NCBI GenBank assembly: GCA_902801985.1
Contig: CADCKD010000001.1
Span: 62,001 to 126,000 of the forward strand
DNA: 64,000 nt
Direction of reading: 5' to 3'
Source: an uncultured bacterium
GTDB taxonomy: Bacteria; Cyanobacteriota; Vampirovibrionia; Gastranaerophilales; Gastranaerophilaceae
A program made the translations under genes and the position numbers. Positions 22,683 to 30,078 of the stretch are shown in pieces; within the stretch, counting starts at the first letter, position 1, and the number at the start of each line of letters is the position of its first letter. The notes beneath the pieces are model-generated. The model was given only the letters and a program-made list of their open reading frames with translations, was not told where the DNA came from and did not search any database.

Positions 22683-23315
22683 TTATGCGAACTTGTTCAC
22701 GATAGTGCCGTTTTCACGGACTTCCCACGTACCGCACTCTTCAATACCACGATGCAGAATGAAAGCGGCGAGGTCAGCGTTGAAGCGTACCGCTTTCTGT
22801 GCATCAATGACATAGCCACGGCGTTTCACGTTCATGAACAGAAGTACGTCAGAGATGCCGTTCTCCCAGTTCTTTTTTCTGCCCTTTTTAGCAGTGATGC
22901 CGAGGGATTCGAGCCACTCACCGATTGCAGAGCGGAGTTCCTCAATCTTACCGTCATTGACGGCATCAGCGTAAGCCTTGTGCAGAGTTTCGGGAACGAG
23001 TGCGGAAGCGAACTCTTTGGAAGCCTTACGAGCGGGCTTAAGCTCCTCAGTCTTTTTGCCCTTTGTTGCCTTAAGACGTCCCTCAGCCTGTGTAAGGTTG
23101 TCACGAGCGGCGCACCACTCGTGAGAGTTGCGGTCAACAGTCAGAGAGTCGAGAACGCCGTGAGCGGATACGACCGCATCCTCAGCCTCAGCGAGAGGAG
23201 TTGCGAACTTATCGCAAATATCCTCAATCTGCATCTCAGCGGACAACCAGCTAGTAAAGTTAGTGATTGCATCAGTGTTCATGGTTGCAAAATTGAGTCC
23301 AGTAATAGTTGCCAT
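22683..23315 (-). CDS. first leftward protein gene, hypothetical
   Basis: 210 aa. First protein gene after the structured RNA segment and probably the most strongly expressed of the leftward set. Helical N-terminal half (A-E-D-A-V-V-S-A-H-G-V-L), a basic linker K-A-T-K-G-K-K-T-E-E-L-K, helical middle, then a compact end (D-L-A-A-F-I-L-H-R-G-I, W-E-V-R-E-N-G). GC near 50%, far above the rest of the window, suggests recent acquisition or strong codon selection. No family recognised. RBS AAAGGTGGTACACT. Confidence 0.75.
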   Translation of the reverse strand: MATITGLNFATMNTDAITNFTSWLSAEMQIEDICDKFATPLAEAEDAVVSAHGVLDSLTVDRNSHEWCAARDNLTQAEGRLKATKGKKTEELKPARKASKEFASALVPETLHKAYADAVNDGKIEELRSAIGEWLESLGITAKKGRKKNWENGISDVLLFMNVKRRGYVIDAQKAVRFNADLAAFILHRGIEECGTWEVRENGTIVNKFA

Positions 23316-23379
23316 AGTGTACCACCTTTCTGCCCATCCCTAGGGCGATAAAATAAATTGATATTGAATTGATAATGCA

Positions 23380-24047
23380 CGTTATCGTGCGATAACGGAC
23401 ACTGGGAGTCGAACCCAAATATCTATAATAGTCGCATTAATAGATTGTCGCCGGACGTCCGCTAAAAATACGTTCTACAGGTAACTTGCTATTCACAAGT
23501 CAGAGTTCACGGTGTGCTATGCACACAACGATAGTCTTCATCTCGCCGTTTTCTCAGCGCCCCTTTATTTTCGAGTGGTTTTCTACAATCATGACGGTAG
23601 ACTCTCTCCCCTACTTCTAAAGATATTCCGATTAGCCCCCGAGACTTTTCACGTTCTACGTGGTAGCCCTGTATACTAGTTGTCTATATTACACCCTTTT
23701 CCAGTATCCACAACGTTATTACTTGTGCCGACTTCGTGAGACTGTTTCCAGCGACAGCAACAGCTAATGAAACCTAACAGTTTGCCCCACGGCGCACTTT
23801 CAATGGCAGAGTATCCCCCAGAAAAGTGTAGGTATATTATGTTTTCGAGCTGTAGACAGCGGACGGGAAGCCAGCCCACTGCATGCCCTACGCAATTAAG
23901 CGTGTATGGGTACAAGGGAAACGAAGTTAATCAAATCCCAACAACACAACCTACCTACTTTTATCCGTGCCGATAGGTAATAGCACAAACGGAACAACAT
24001 AAAGAATTCAATCGCACAAACAATTTATTTATGTTCCTTTTCTTTAC
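23380..24047 (-). ncRNA. candidate large structured RNA
   Basis: About 670 nt without a credible gene, far GC-richer than the flanks and full of inverted repeats. On the minus strand I can pair: CAGTGG/CCGCTG; CGC-TTAATT-GCG inside CCC...GGG; GTTTC/GAAAC; GTGG-ATACT...AGTAT...CCAC nested; CACGT-AGA-ACGTG; GTGTGC-ATA-GCACAC; ACTTG/CAAGT; GGACGTCC. The 3' end is a tRNA-like T-arm with acceptor (23395-23462) followed by a CGTTATC/GATAACG hairpin (23380-23397). An extended -10 promoter lies at 24054-24062. Size, phage context and the tRNA-like end recall the GOLLD and ROOL classes of ornate phage RNAs; assignment to either is unproven. The alternative is a cis-acting packaging or replication structure. 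Confidence 0.6.
23395..23462 (-). ncRNA. tRNA-like 3' domain
   Basis: 68 nt. A canonical T-arm (5-bp stem TTGGG/CCCAG, 7-nt loop TTCGACT, at 23402-23418) is joined to a 7-bp acceptor-like helix (GCGGACG at 23456-23462 with TGTCCGT at 23395-23401, two G-U pairs). The interior is too short for a D-arm plus anticodon arm; instead one 9-bp bulged helix (ATCTA...TAAT/ATTATAGAT, loop GCGACT) replaces them. No CCA is encoded. This is a tRNA mimic or a degenerate tRNA, not a decoding tRNA. Confidence 0.5.
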
Positions 24048-24053
24048 ACTCTC

Positions 24054-24062
24054 ATTATAACA
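24054..24062 (-). promoter_or_regulatory. extended -10 promoter, leftward
   Basis: On the minus strand TGTTATAAT, a perfect TGn-TATAAT extended -10 hexamer, with only an A/T-rich stretch at -35. Predicted start is near 24047, immediately before the structured RNA segment. It is the natural entry point for leftward early transcription. Confidence 0.6.
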
Positions 24063-24186
24063 ACTAATAAATACAATAGTATTTAATATATGCATTTATT
24101 TACAAAAAAAAATATAGGGGGGTAAACCTAACTTTTGCCCTTAAATAAAGCCTCCAATCGCCTTTATGGGGTATATCTACACACAC

Positions 24187-24294
24187 CTATTTAAATTCTA
24201 TTTATCTATTTAAATTCTATTTAAATTCTATTTATCTATTTAAATTCTATTTATCTATTTAATTCTATTTAAATTCTATTTAATCTTGATATTT
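24187..24294. repeat. CTATTTA tandem repeat array
   Basis: Ten head-to-tail units of two kinds, about 11 nt (CTATTTAAATT) and 8 nt (CTATTTAT), interleaved irregularly. Almost pure A/T. Sited between the divergent promoters and about 120 nt from the DnaA boxes, it fits a DNA-unwinding element or iterons of a replication origin. Confidence 0.75.
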
Positions 24295-24416
24295 ATTATT
24301 TATTTAAGTCTTCTCTCAAGTCTTCTCTTTTCATTAAAATCTTTTCATCAACCACCCCAACATTCCCATCATCCCACTTTCGCCTGTCTTTTCGGTATTT
24401 TCTTCAATTTATAAAC

Positions 24417-24446
24417 TTATCCACAAAGTTATCCACATAATCCACA
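24417..24446. other. three DnaA boxes (putative origin)
   Basis: TTATCCACA occurs perfectly at 24417-24425 and 24429-24437, and a one-mismatch copy TAATCCACA follows at 24438-24446. These are the consensus sites for bacterial DnaA. With the A/T repeats at 24187-24294 they make a plausible theta-type origin that recruits host initiator. No phage DnaA-like or Rep gene is visible in the window. Confidence 0.72.
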
Positions 24447-24497
24447 TTCTAATTTAATATATTCATCTAAATCATCTAAATAAATCCTCAACATCAC

Positions 24498-24525
24498 TTG
24501 ACAATTCACCACAATCCGTTATACT
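24498..24525 (+). promoter_or_regulatory. sigma-A promoter, rightward
   Basis: Perfect TTGACA (24498-24503), 16-nt spacer, TATACT (24520-24525). It lies 67 nt before the first rightward gene and should drive the 24.6-38.8 kb operon with host RNA polymerase. Confidence 0.78.
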
Positions 24526-24591
24526 ATTACTATATCTTTATATATTATTTACATATTAACCACTACATTACTTACTATAGAGGGGGTATAC

Positions 24592-24843
24592 ATGAACTTA
24601 AAAATCTTATCTTTTTCAATTACATTATTAATTCTAATAATCGCAGAGATATTATCCCATATTAATCTTTATATCTGGGATTTACTCTCAGACTCTTCAC
24701 ATTCGCTATCATATTCAGAACACTATTATAATAAGAAGAGACTCACGCCAATATTTATTACTATAGAAAAAATAAAAACAGTTTTATATATCCTGTTTCT
24801 TATTTTTATAGTTATCTCAATAATTGTTTATTTTATTTTTTAA
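24592..24843 (+). CDS. two-pass membrane protein
   Basis: 83 aa with hydrophobic helices at about residues 4-27 and 59-82, joined by a polar, Ser/Tyr-rich loop. First gene of the rightward operon; RBS AGAGGGGGTATAC. Small membrane proteins at this position may affect superinfection or host membrane state, but nothing specific can be said. Confidence 0.75.
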   Translation: MNLKILSFSITLLILIIAEILSHINLYIWDLLSDSSHSLSYSEHYYNKKRLTPIFITIEKIKTVLYILFLIFIVISIIVYFIF

Positions 24844-24855
24844 AAAGGAATATAA

Positions 24856-25212
24856 ATGATAGATAATAACACCCTGTCCAAAGCAACTAAAATTAAAATT
24901 ATTCCAACTTATAAATCAAAAAATAATGTTCAGCATTATACGATTATATTTCAGAACATACCTTTTATGGATAAAAACCATAGAACTTATAATTCAGAAA
25001 TAATCTTTCATAATTGCACACTTTCGCATCGTAATGAATTTCTGTCATTCACTTATGATGAAATAAGTAAATATAATATTATAACTAATAAAAAAGAAAT
25101 TATAATTAATAATGCTCAATCATTTTTATTTGATTCTCAATTTACATTTGAATATCATGAAGAGCCATCAACAACAAAACTAATAACAATTCAATATCCA
25201 GAGGAGGATTAA
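24856..25212 (+). CDS. hypothetical protein
   Basis: 118 aa, beta-rich, Lys/Asn/Thr-rich, starting MIDNNTLSKATKIKIIPTYK. No recognised domain. RBS AAAAAGGAATATAA. Confidence 0.72.
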   Translation: MIDNNTLSKATKIKIIPTYKSKNNVQHYTIIFQNIPFMDKNHRTYNSEIIFHNCTLSHRNEFLSFTYDEISKYNIITNKKEIIINNAQSFLFDSQFTFEYHEEPSTTKLITIQYPEED

Positions 25213-25383
25213 ATGGGATATAGATATACAGTACTTTATAAAAATTATTCAGACTTTGCACTTCAGACAAAAATTTCAAAATACTTTATCACTGCTCTCT
25301 TCTATTTAATTTATTATTCTTTTAAATATGATTGCGTTGATTTTTGTAAAAGAAAAGGAGTAAACAAATGCAGAAAGAAATAG
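25213..25383 (+). CDS. small hypothetical protein (56 aa)
   Basis: 56 aa, starting directly after the previous stop with GAGGAGGATTAA in front. It reads MGYRYTVLYKNYSDFALQTK, has one hydrophobic segment (I-T-A-L-F-Y-L-I-Y-Y) and ends C-R-K-K, overlapping the next gene by 16 nt. Function unknown. Confidence 0.68.
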   Translation: MGYRYTVLYKNYSDFALQTKISKYFITALFYLIYYSFKYDCVDFCKRKGVNKCRKK

Positions 25384-25730
25384 TTTATTTTGAATTAAAT
25401 AATTGGATGCCCAATGACTGCTATCCAAATGCGGAACCATTTAAAACATGGACAAGTTATGACCACTTTAATTTTGATAATGAAGATTGGATTAAAGAAA
25501 ATAAATTAGTAGTAGTAAGAACAATTGTAGATATGTCAGCTAACTGGTGTATTACCGCAACTAAAGAATGGGTAATAAAAAATTGTCCAGAGTTACTTAC
25601 TAAATATACAAAATTTCTTAGATATCCAGATGAAGATGGAGAACCTCCTTATGGAAGATTTGACAGTCCATTCTATGAATATACAGATGAAAACATAGGT
25701 TTTTATTTTATAGATGATGAGGATTATTAA
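25368..25730 (+). CDS. conserved phage protein (FELNNW type)
   Basis: 120 aa. Y-F-E-L-N-N-W-M-P-N-D-C-Y-P-N-A-E-P-F near the start, W-C-I-T-A-T-K-E-W-V and G-R-F-D-S-P-F-Y-E-Y are motifs I recognise from uncharacterised Firmicute phage and plasmid proteins. No known activity. RBS AAAAGGAGTAAACAA. Confidence 0.78.
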   Translation: MQKEIVYFELNNWMPNDCYPNAEPFKTWTSYDHFNFDNEDWIKENKLVVVRTIVDMSANWCITATKEWVIKNCPELLTKYTKFLRYPDEDGEPPYGRFDSPFYEYTDENIGFYFIDDEDY

Positions 25731-25733
25731 AGT

Positions 25734-26186
25734 ATGTCAGATAAACTAAAAATATTTTTAAGCGGTGGTATGACAGGATTAACTGAAGAAGAAGCCAGTG
25801 GTTGGAGAACATCATTTAAATTAAAAAATATAATTCAAGATGACACTTCATTCATCTTTATTGACCCAACATATTATTATTTTCCAACAGATAAAACCAC
25901 ACAGGAATATGAAAAAGAAGCTATGAACCATGACCTTTACTGGGTAAAACATTCAGATATTATAATAGTTAATTTTAATTCACTCTCTTCAATTGGCACT
26001 GCTCAGGAATTAATGCTTGCTTATACATTAGATAAACCAATAATAGGAATGATACCCAAAGATAAATATGACCAATTACATCCTTGGTATAAAGAAGAAT
26101 GTATGAAAATATTTAAATATAATTCAGATGAATTAGAAGAAACAATAGATAAAATAATGAGATATATTTGGAGATTTAAAATATGA
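25734..26186 (+). CDS. nucleoside 2-deoxyribosyltransferase-like protein
   Basis: 150 aa, the usual length. The Rossmann-like start F-L-S-G-G-M-T-G (8-15) binds the nucleoside, H-S-D-I-I-I-V-N-F (73-81) is the central strand, and G-T-A-Q-E (88-92) carries the catalytic Glu92. These enzymes cleave or exchange the base of deoxynucleosides or nucleotides; in phages they may salvage host nucleotides or remove signalling/modified bases. It overlaps the nucleotidyltransferase gene by 4 nt, so the two are coupled. Confidence 0.8.
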   Translation: MSDKLKIFLSGGMTGLTEEEASGWRTSFKLKNIIQDDTSFIFIDPTYYYFPTDKTTQEYEKEAMNHDLYWVKHSDIIIVNFNSLSSIGTAQELMLAYTLDKPIIGMIPKDKYDQLHPWYKEECMKIFKYNSDELEETIDKIMRYIWRFKI

Positions 26187-27232
26187 CACTTGAAGAACTT
26201 AAAAAAAGAGAAAAATTTCAAAATATAATTAATTCTTCTGAATATGATTTCCTCAGAAAGAAACCATTAGGTAACAATATAATCTTATTAGGACTTGGTG
26301 GTAGTTATGCTTATGGCACTAATAACGAAAACAGTGATTTAGACATCAGAGGAATCGCTACTCATAATTCAGAAGATATTCTTACAAGAAAAGGATTCGA
26401 ACAAGTAGTTAATGAAGCTACAGATACAACTATTTATTCATTAGAAAAAATGGTTAATCTTCTTTCTAATTGTAATCCTAATACAATTGAAATTTTAGGA
26501 CTGCAACCTTGGCAATACTTATATACAGGTTATATTGGTGAAGAGTTATTAAGAAATAAAGATATGTTTTTATCTAAAAGAGCTGTTCATTCTTTTGGTG
26601 GTTATGCATCTGCACAACTACGAAGATTGTCTAATAAAGCTGTCAGAACAGTTGAACAGGAAGAAAGAGAAAAACATATTTTAGCAAGTATTGAAAATGC
26701 GAGATATTCTTATCCAGATAAATATTTTTATTATCCAGAAGATTCAATCAAGCTTTATATTGATAAAGCCATTCAAGAAGATTATGATACAGAAATCTTT
26801 ATGGATATAAATTTAAAACACTATCCGCTCAGAGACTATAAATCTATGTGGTCAGAAATGCAGAACATTGTTAAAGATTATTCTAAAATCGGGAAACGCA
26901 ATTCAAAAGCTATTGAACATGGTAAACTCGGTAAGCATATGATGCATCTGATTAGATTATATCTTATGTGTTTTGATATTCTTGAAGATGGAAAAATTAT
27001 TACATATAGAGAAAAAGACCGTGATTTTTTAATGGATATTAGAAATGGTAAATATCTCACTGAAGATAATCAGCCCACAAAAGAATTTTATGATATAGTT
27101 GATGAAATGGAAAATAAATTAGATTATTTGAAAGACCACTCTCCTCTTCCAGATAATCCAGATTATGAACGTATCAATAATTTTCTTTATAAATCTAATT
27201 TATATGTATTATATAGTGAAGGAGAAATATAA
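26183..27232 (+). CDS. RlaP-like nucleotidyltransferase
   Basis: 349 aa. DNA polymerase beta-type fold: G39-G40-S41 in L-G-G-S-Y-A-Y-G-T followed by D52-L-D54 in N-S-D-L-D-I-R-G, the metal-binding pair. The long helical C-terminus matches the 'RNA repair pathway DNA polymerase beta' (RlaP) family, which clusters with RNA ligases and repair enzymes. No RNA ligase is next to it here. Substrate unknown: RNA end repair, nucleotide addition to tRNA, or a toxin-neutralising role are possible. Confidence 0.85.
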   Translation: MTLEELKKREKFQNIINSSEYDFLRKKPLGNNIILLGLGGSYAYGTNNENSDLDIRGIATHNSEDILTRKGFEQVVNEATDTTIYSLEKMVNLLSNCNPNTIEILGLQPWQYLYTGYIGEELLRNKDMFLSKRAVHSFGGYASAQLRRLSNKAVRTVEQEEREKHILASIENARYSYPDKYFYYPEDSIKLYIDKAIQEDYDTEIFMDINLKHYPLRDYKSMWSEMQNIVKDYSKIGKRNSKAIEHGKLGKHMMHLIRLYLMCFDILEDGKIITYREKDRDFLMDIRNGKYLTEDNQPTKEFYDIVDEMENKLDYLKDHSPLPDNPDYERINNFLYKSNLYVLYSEGEI

Positions 27233-27756
27233 TGGCAGAAACAAAACTTTTAAAAAAACAAAACATACAGAGTTTTTATGTAATCGGTTTTATTGAAGAG
27301 TGGCTTGATGAGCTTCCTCAAGAAGGTGGAAAATATAAATATATAATTCTTGATTACGATGAAAAATGGAGAAATGATGGTTTTTATGATGGTAACAATA
27401 CAACAAGTAAAATAGATTATTTCGGAAATAAAATATCTTTTGCTCCTAATGAAACTGAAACACTCAAAAAAGCAAAAAAATATCCTACCTTTAAAATTGC
27501 ATATGATGAATTAATAAAACTATTCAAACGAAATGATTTTTTTAGCAGAAATGATTTTGAATATATTATAAAATTTGAAAAAATAAATACTATAAATGAT
27601 ATACCACTAGAAAATAAATATATGATAACAAATGTATATTGTATTATTAATGAAAATGACCAATTTGATTCTTTTGGTTTAGTTATGGATTTAGAGTTTG
27701 AAGATGAAGGATATATTGAAGTTACTGAAATAAGAGCATATACAGAAGAGGAATAA
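27232..27756 (+). CDS. hypothetical protein
   Basis: 174 aa, alpha/beta, acidic end. It begins MAETKLLKKQNIQSFYVIGF and contains Y-I-I-L-D-Y-D-E-K-W. No recognised domain. The start codon shares bases with the previous stop (TAATG). Confidence 0.73.
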   Translation: MAETKLLKKQNIQSFYVIGFIEEWLDELPQEGGKYKYIILDYDEKWRNDGFYDGNNTTSKIDYFGNKISFAPNETETLKKAKKYPTFKIAYDELIKLFKRNDFFSRNDFEYIIKFEKINTINDIPLENKYMITNVYCIINENDQFDSFGLVMDLEFEDEGYIEVTEIRAYTEEE

Positions 27757-27759
27757 TAA

Positions 27760-28065
27760 ATGGCAGAAAACAAACCTTTTAAAAAACTCACTTATAGACT
27801 TGCAGTAAAAGCTCACTGCTTGCAATGCTGCTGTGGTTCACCTTCAGAAGTAAAAAAATGTAAAGTAACATCTTGTGCATTATATCCTTTTCGTCTGGGG
27901 AAACCTCCTAAAGAACCAGTAAATGCATTAGACCTTTTAATCTTTCAAGATGACCCCGAATCAACAATCTTTTCTGTACGCAAAAAAGATACTGAAGAAG
28001 ATGAACCTCATATGAGAACAACTGATTATCCAGCTTTTATTGAGGATGAAGATGAAGATGAATAA
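27760..28065 (+). CDS. phage zinc-finger protein (LQCCCGS type)
   Basis: 101 aa. A-V-K-A-H-C-L-Q-C-C-C-G-S followed by K-K-C-K-V-T-S-C-A-L-Y-P-F-R-L-G is a four-Cys module frequent in Firmicute phages ('I-K-x-x-C-L-x-C...C-x-L-Y-P-F-R'). An acidic tail follows. Probably zinc-binding; role unknown. Confidence 0.8.
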   Translation: MAENKPFKKLTYRLAVKAHCLQCCCGSPSEVKKCKVTSCALYPFRLGKPPKEPVNALDLLIFQDDPESTIFSVRKKDTEEDEPHMRTTDYPAFIEDEDEDE

Positions 28066-28237
28066 AACTAATTATTATAGAATAGTTTATTATAAAAATA
28101 ATAAATTTTTAAAAACAGTTATTACCAGTGATATACAAGAAGTCAAACAGATAATTGGACTTCAGATACCTGATGTAGAAATATATAAATGTAATTCCAA
28201 AGGTAATAATTATACTGGTAGAAAAATATATCCATAA
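28058..28237 (+). CDS. small hypothetical protein
   Basis: 59 aa from MNKTNYYRIVYYKNNKFLKT. The start at 28058 overlaps the end of the previous gene, with GAGGATGAAG upstream. Basic beta-rich protein; no homologue recognised. Confidence 0.68.
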   Translation: MNKTNYYRIVYYKNNKFLKTVITSDIQEVKQIIGLQIPDVEIYKCNSKGNNYTGRKIYP

Positions 28238-28260
28238 ATATTTAAATAAGGAGATATTAT

Positions 28261-28590
28261 ATGAACAATACTACTTCTTCTGTTACTATCAAAAAGAATA
28301 TTCATTGTCCTGCTTCATATTATTTTTGTTCAGGATATGTTCCTGAACTGGCAAAAGAAATTCTTCAGATTATAAATAATTATGAAAAGAACGGTATTTA
28401 TATTAAATCAATTAATATGAATAACAATACTTATGATTGGTTATTTAAATTATTTAATACACCAATTGAATTCTCTATTAATCCATTAACTTCAACATCA
28501 GATAATAAATATATTTATGATTATCCAATTGATATAAATTCTAACGGAATATCCGCAGACGGAGAAATAATATTTGATATAGGAGAATAA
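28261..28590 (+). CDS. hypothetical protein
   Basis: 109 aa, starts MNNTTSSVTIKKNIHCPASY; Asn/Ser/Ile-rich, alpha/beta (L-A-K-E-I-L-Q-I-I-N-N-Y). No domain recognised. RBS AAGGAGATATTAT. Confidence 0.73.
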   Translation: MNNTTSSVTIKKNIHCPASYYFCSGYVPELAKEILQIINNYEKNGIYIKSINMNNNTYDWLFKLFNTPIEFSINPLTSTSDNKYIYDYPIDINSNGISADGEIIFDIGE

Positions 28591-28592
28591 AA

Positions 28593-28823
28593 ATGGAATG
28601 GTACGAACCTAAAGAAAAAACAGCAAGAATAGACTGGAGATGCGATACTGATTATTGGAATTTTAAAATTATTAATTTAGACGATAATACCTTTGGTCTA
28701 TATAGAGTATATAGAGTAAATAAAAATAAACCCGACAGATTAATTAGAGTATCTGATAATGTAAAAGAATTACATTATTGCGCATATGATTTGCAATTAG
28801 CGTATGAAAGAAATTCACAATGA
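28593..28823 (+). CDS. hypothetical protein
   Basis: 76 aa, Trp/Tyr/Arg-rich (K-T-A-R-I-D-W-R-C-D-T-D-Y-W-N). Likely a small beta sheet. No recognised family. It overlaps the next gene by 4 nt. Confidence 0.72.
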   Translation: MEWYEPKEKTARIDWRCDTDYWNFKIINLDDNTFGLYRVYRVNKNKPDRLIRVSDNVKELHYCAYDLQLAYERNSQ

Positions 28824-29197
28824 GTTTAGATAAAGCAATTAAACATCATAAAGAATATAGAAAACAATATTATGGAAGTGAAGCAATCGACCCCTCATGC
28901 AGGTGTCATGGGGGATGTGATTGGTGCTTAGGAAACAGGTTACATAAATATAGAAAGAAACAACTTCAGCTAGACCAAAAAGAACTGGAGTATATTAAAG
29001 GAGAATATAATATGACAAATAAAGAATATTTATTTAATTTAGATGATTATGAGTTAGCAGAATATCTGGTAACATTTGTAAGACATGATTCAGATGGTAA
29101 TGATATATATGCAGACCCTTCGGGGACTGAATGGTTTATATTTGAAGATGCGGTTGAAGCAACTATTGAATGGTTAAGTAAAGAGGTAAATGAATGA
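28820..29197 (+). CDS. two-part phage protein, apparent gene fusion
   Basis: 125 aa. Residues 1-64 match small phage proteins with H-H-K-E-Y-R and R-C-H-G-G-C-D-W-C-L-G-N-R. Residues 65-125 form a second unit starting M-T-N-K-E-Y-L-F-N-L-D-D that resembles the next gene's family. Between them the DNA reads AAAGGAGAATATAATATG at 28998-29014, a perfect ribosome binding site plus start codon, but in frame and without a stop before it. Translation can therefore give the 125-aa fusion, the 61-aa C-terminal part alone, or both. Confidence 0.78.
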   Translation: MSLDKAIKHHKEYRKQYYGSEAIDPSCRCHGGCDWCLGNRLHKYRKKQLQLDQKELEYIKGEYNMTNKEYLFNLDDYELAEYLVTFVRHDSDGNDIYADPSGTEWFIFEDAVEATIEWLSKEVNE

Positions 29198-29433
29198 AAA
29201 AATTTAAAAAAGATAAACATATTCTTATTCCAGAACAGGAAACTAATTTTGATATGGTAAGAAATATGAATGATGCAGAACTTGCTTTCTTTATTGTTCA
29301 TCATACAGGATGTGACAAATGCGAAAATTTTGAAAGAATGAAAGATAAGAATTGCACTCTTACACAATGTTCAGAATATTGGATGAAATGGGGAAAATCT
29401 CCTGCTACTCCAATAGACCTTGACAATCTTTAA
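29194..29433 (+). CDS. Cys-motif phage protein
   Basis: 79 aa. N-F-D-M-V-R-N-M-N-D-A-E-L-A is followed by C-D-K-C-E-N-F and a C-terminal C-T-L-T-Q-C-S-E-Y-W-M-K-W, the pattern of short phage proteins with a Cys pair and a Trp-rich end. Overlaps the fusion gene by 4 nt. Function unknown. Confidence 0.77.
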   Translation: MKKFKKDKHILIPEQETNFDMVRNMNDAELAFFIVHHTGCDKCENFERMKDKNCTLTQCSEYWMKWGKSPATPIDLDNL

Positions 29434-29477
29434 TTTTGATGTTAACATGTATATAATATATTTAAGGAGGTAAATAT

Positions 29478-30035
29478 TTGAAGCTTTTATTTGTAATTGA
29501 TATGCAGAATGATTTTATTGATGGAGTATTAGGCACTCCTGAAGCTCAAGCTATTGTATCTAAAGTGGTAGAAAAAATTAATTCTATGGATAATGGTATA
29601 ATTATTTTAACTAAAGATACTCATTATAATGATTATTTAAAAACAGAAGAAGGTAAACATCTTCCTATTCCACATTGTATTATTGATACAGATGGATGGA
29701 AATTAAATTTTAAGGTTCTTGTTGCTGTATATCGTAGTCGCAAAAGAAAAAATTTAATAGGTCTTATTAATAAACCAACTTTTGGATATACATGGAATAA
29801 TGAATATTTTGTTGAAAGTTTTTATAATTTTAATCTAAATGACATTACGGAAATTGAAATAGTAGGACTTGATACTGACTTCTGTGTATTAGCAAATGCT
29901 TTTGGTTTGAAAGTGGCATTCCCTAATATTCTTATTACTATTGACGCAGCTTGCTGTGCTGGGTCTACTCCAGAATGGCATGAAAAAGCGCTGGATATAT
30001 TGGAACATTGTCATTTTAATGTTATTAATAAATAA
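29478..30035 (+). CDS. nicotinamidase/isochorismatase-like cysteine hydrolase
   Basis: 185 aa, full length for the family. Catalytic triad D8 (V-I-D-M-Q-N-D-F), K99 (N-K-P-T-F-G-Y) and nucleophile C136 (T-D-F-C-V-L-A-N-A-F); D47, H49 and H66 resemble the metal-site region (K-D-T-H, H-L-P-I-P-H-C). Closest in pattern to PncA-like amidases, which turn nicotinamide into nicotinate in NAD+ salvage. The start is TTG at 29478 behind AAGGAGGTAAATAT. In a phage it may refill NAD+ after depletion by host defences; inference only. Confidence 0.85.
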   Translation: MKLLFVIDMQNDFIDGVLGTPEAQAIVSKVVEKINSMDNGIIILTKDTHYNDYLKTEEGKHLPIPHCIIDTDGWKLNFKVLVAVYRSRKRKNLIGLINKPTFGYTWNNEYFVESFYNFNLNDITEIEIVGLDTDFCVLANAFGLKVAFPNILITIDAACCAGSTPEWHEKALDILEHCHFNVINK

Positions 30036-30078
30036 ATTGTATATAATATATAAAAGAAGGATTAAAGAGGAATAAAAT

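Noticed and set aside
23676-23976. Open frames of 79 aa (minus) and 69 aa (plus) in the non-coding divide
   Set aside because: No ribosome binding sites, no family resemblance, and they lie inside the strongly self-complementary RNA candidate.
23395-24047. Group I intron splitting a tRNA
   Set aside because: GACTAT elements are present but their P7 partners are not on the same strand, the tRNA-like part lacks a D-arm, and no second exon or homing endonuclease is seen.
24187-24294. CRISPR array
   Set aside because: Units are 8-11 nt, contiguous and without spacers; they fit an origin repeat array.
29420-29457. Promoter before the nicotinamidase-like gene (TTGACA and TATAAT)
   Set aside because: Both hexamers exist but are 26 nt apart, and the nearer TTGATG is only 10 nt away; neither spacing is functional.
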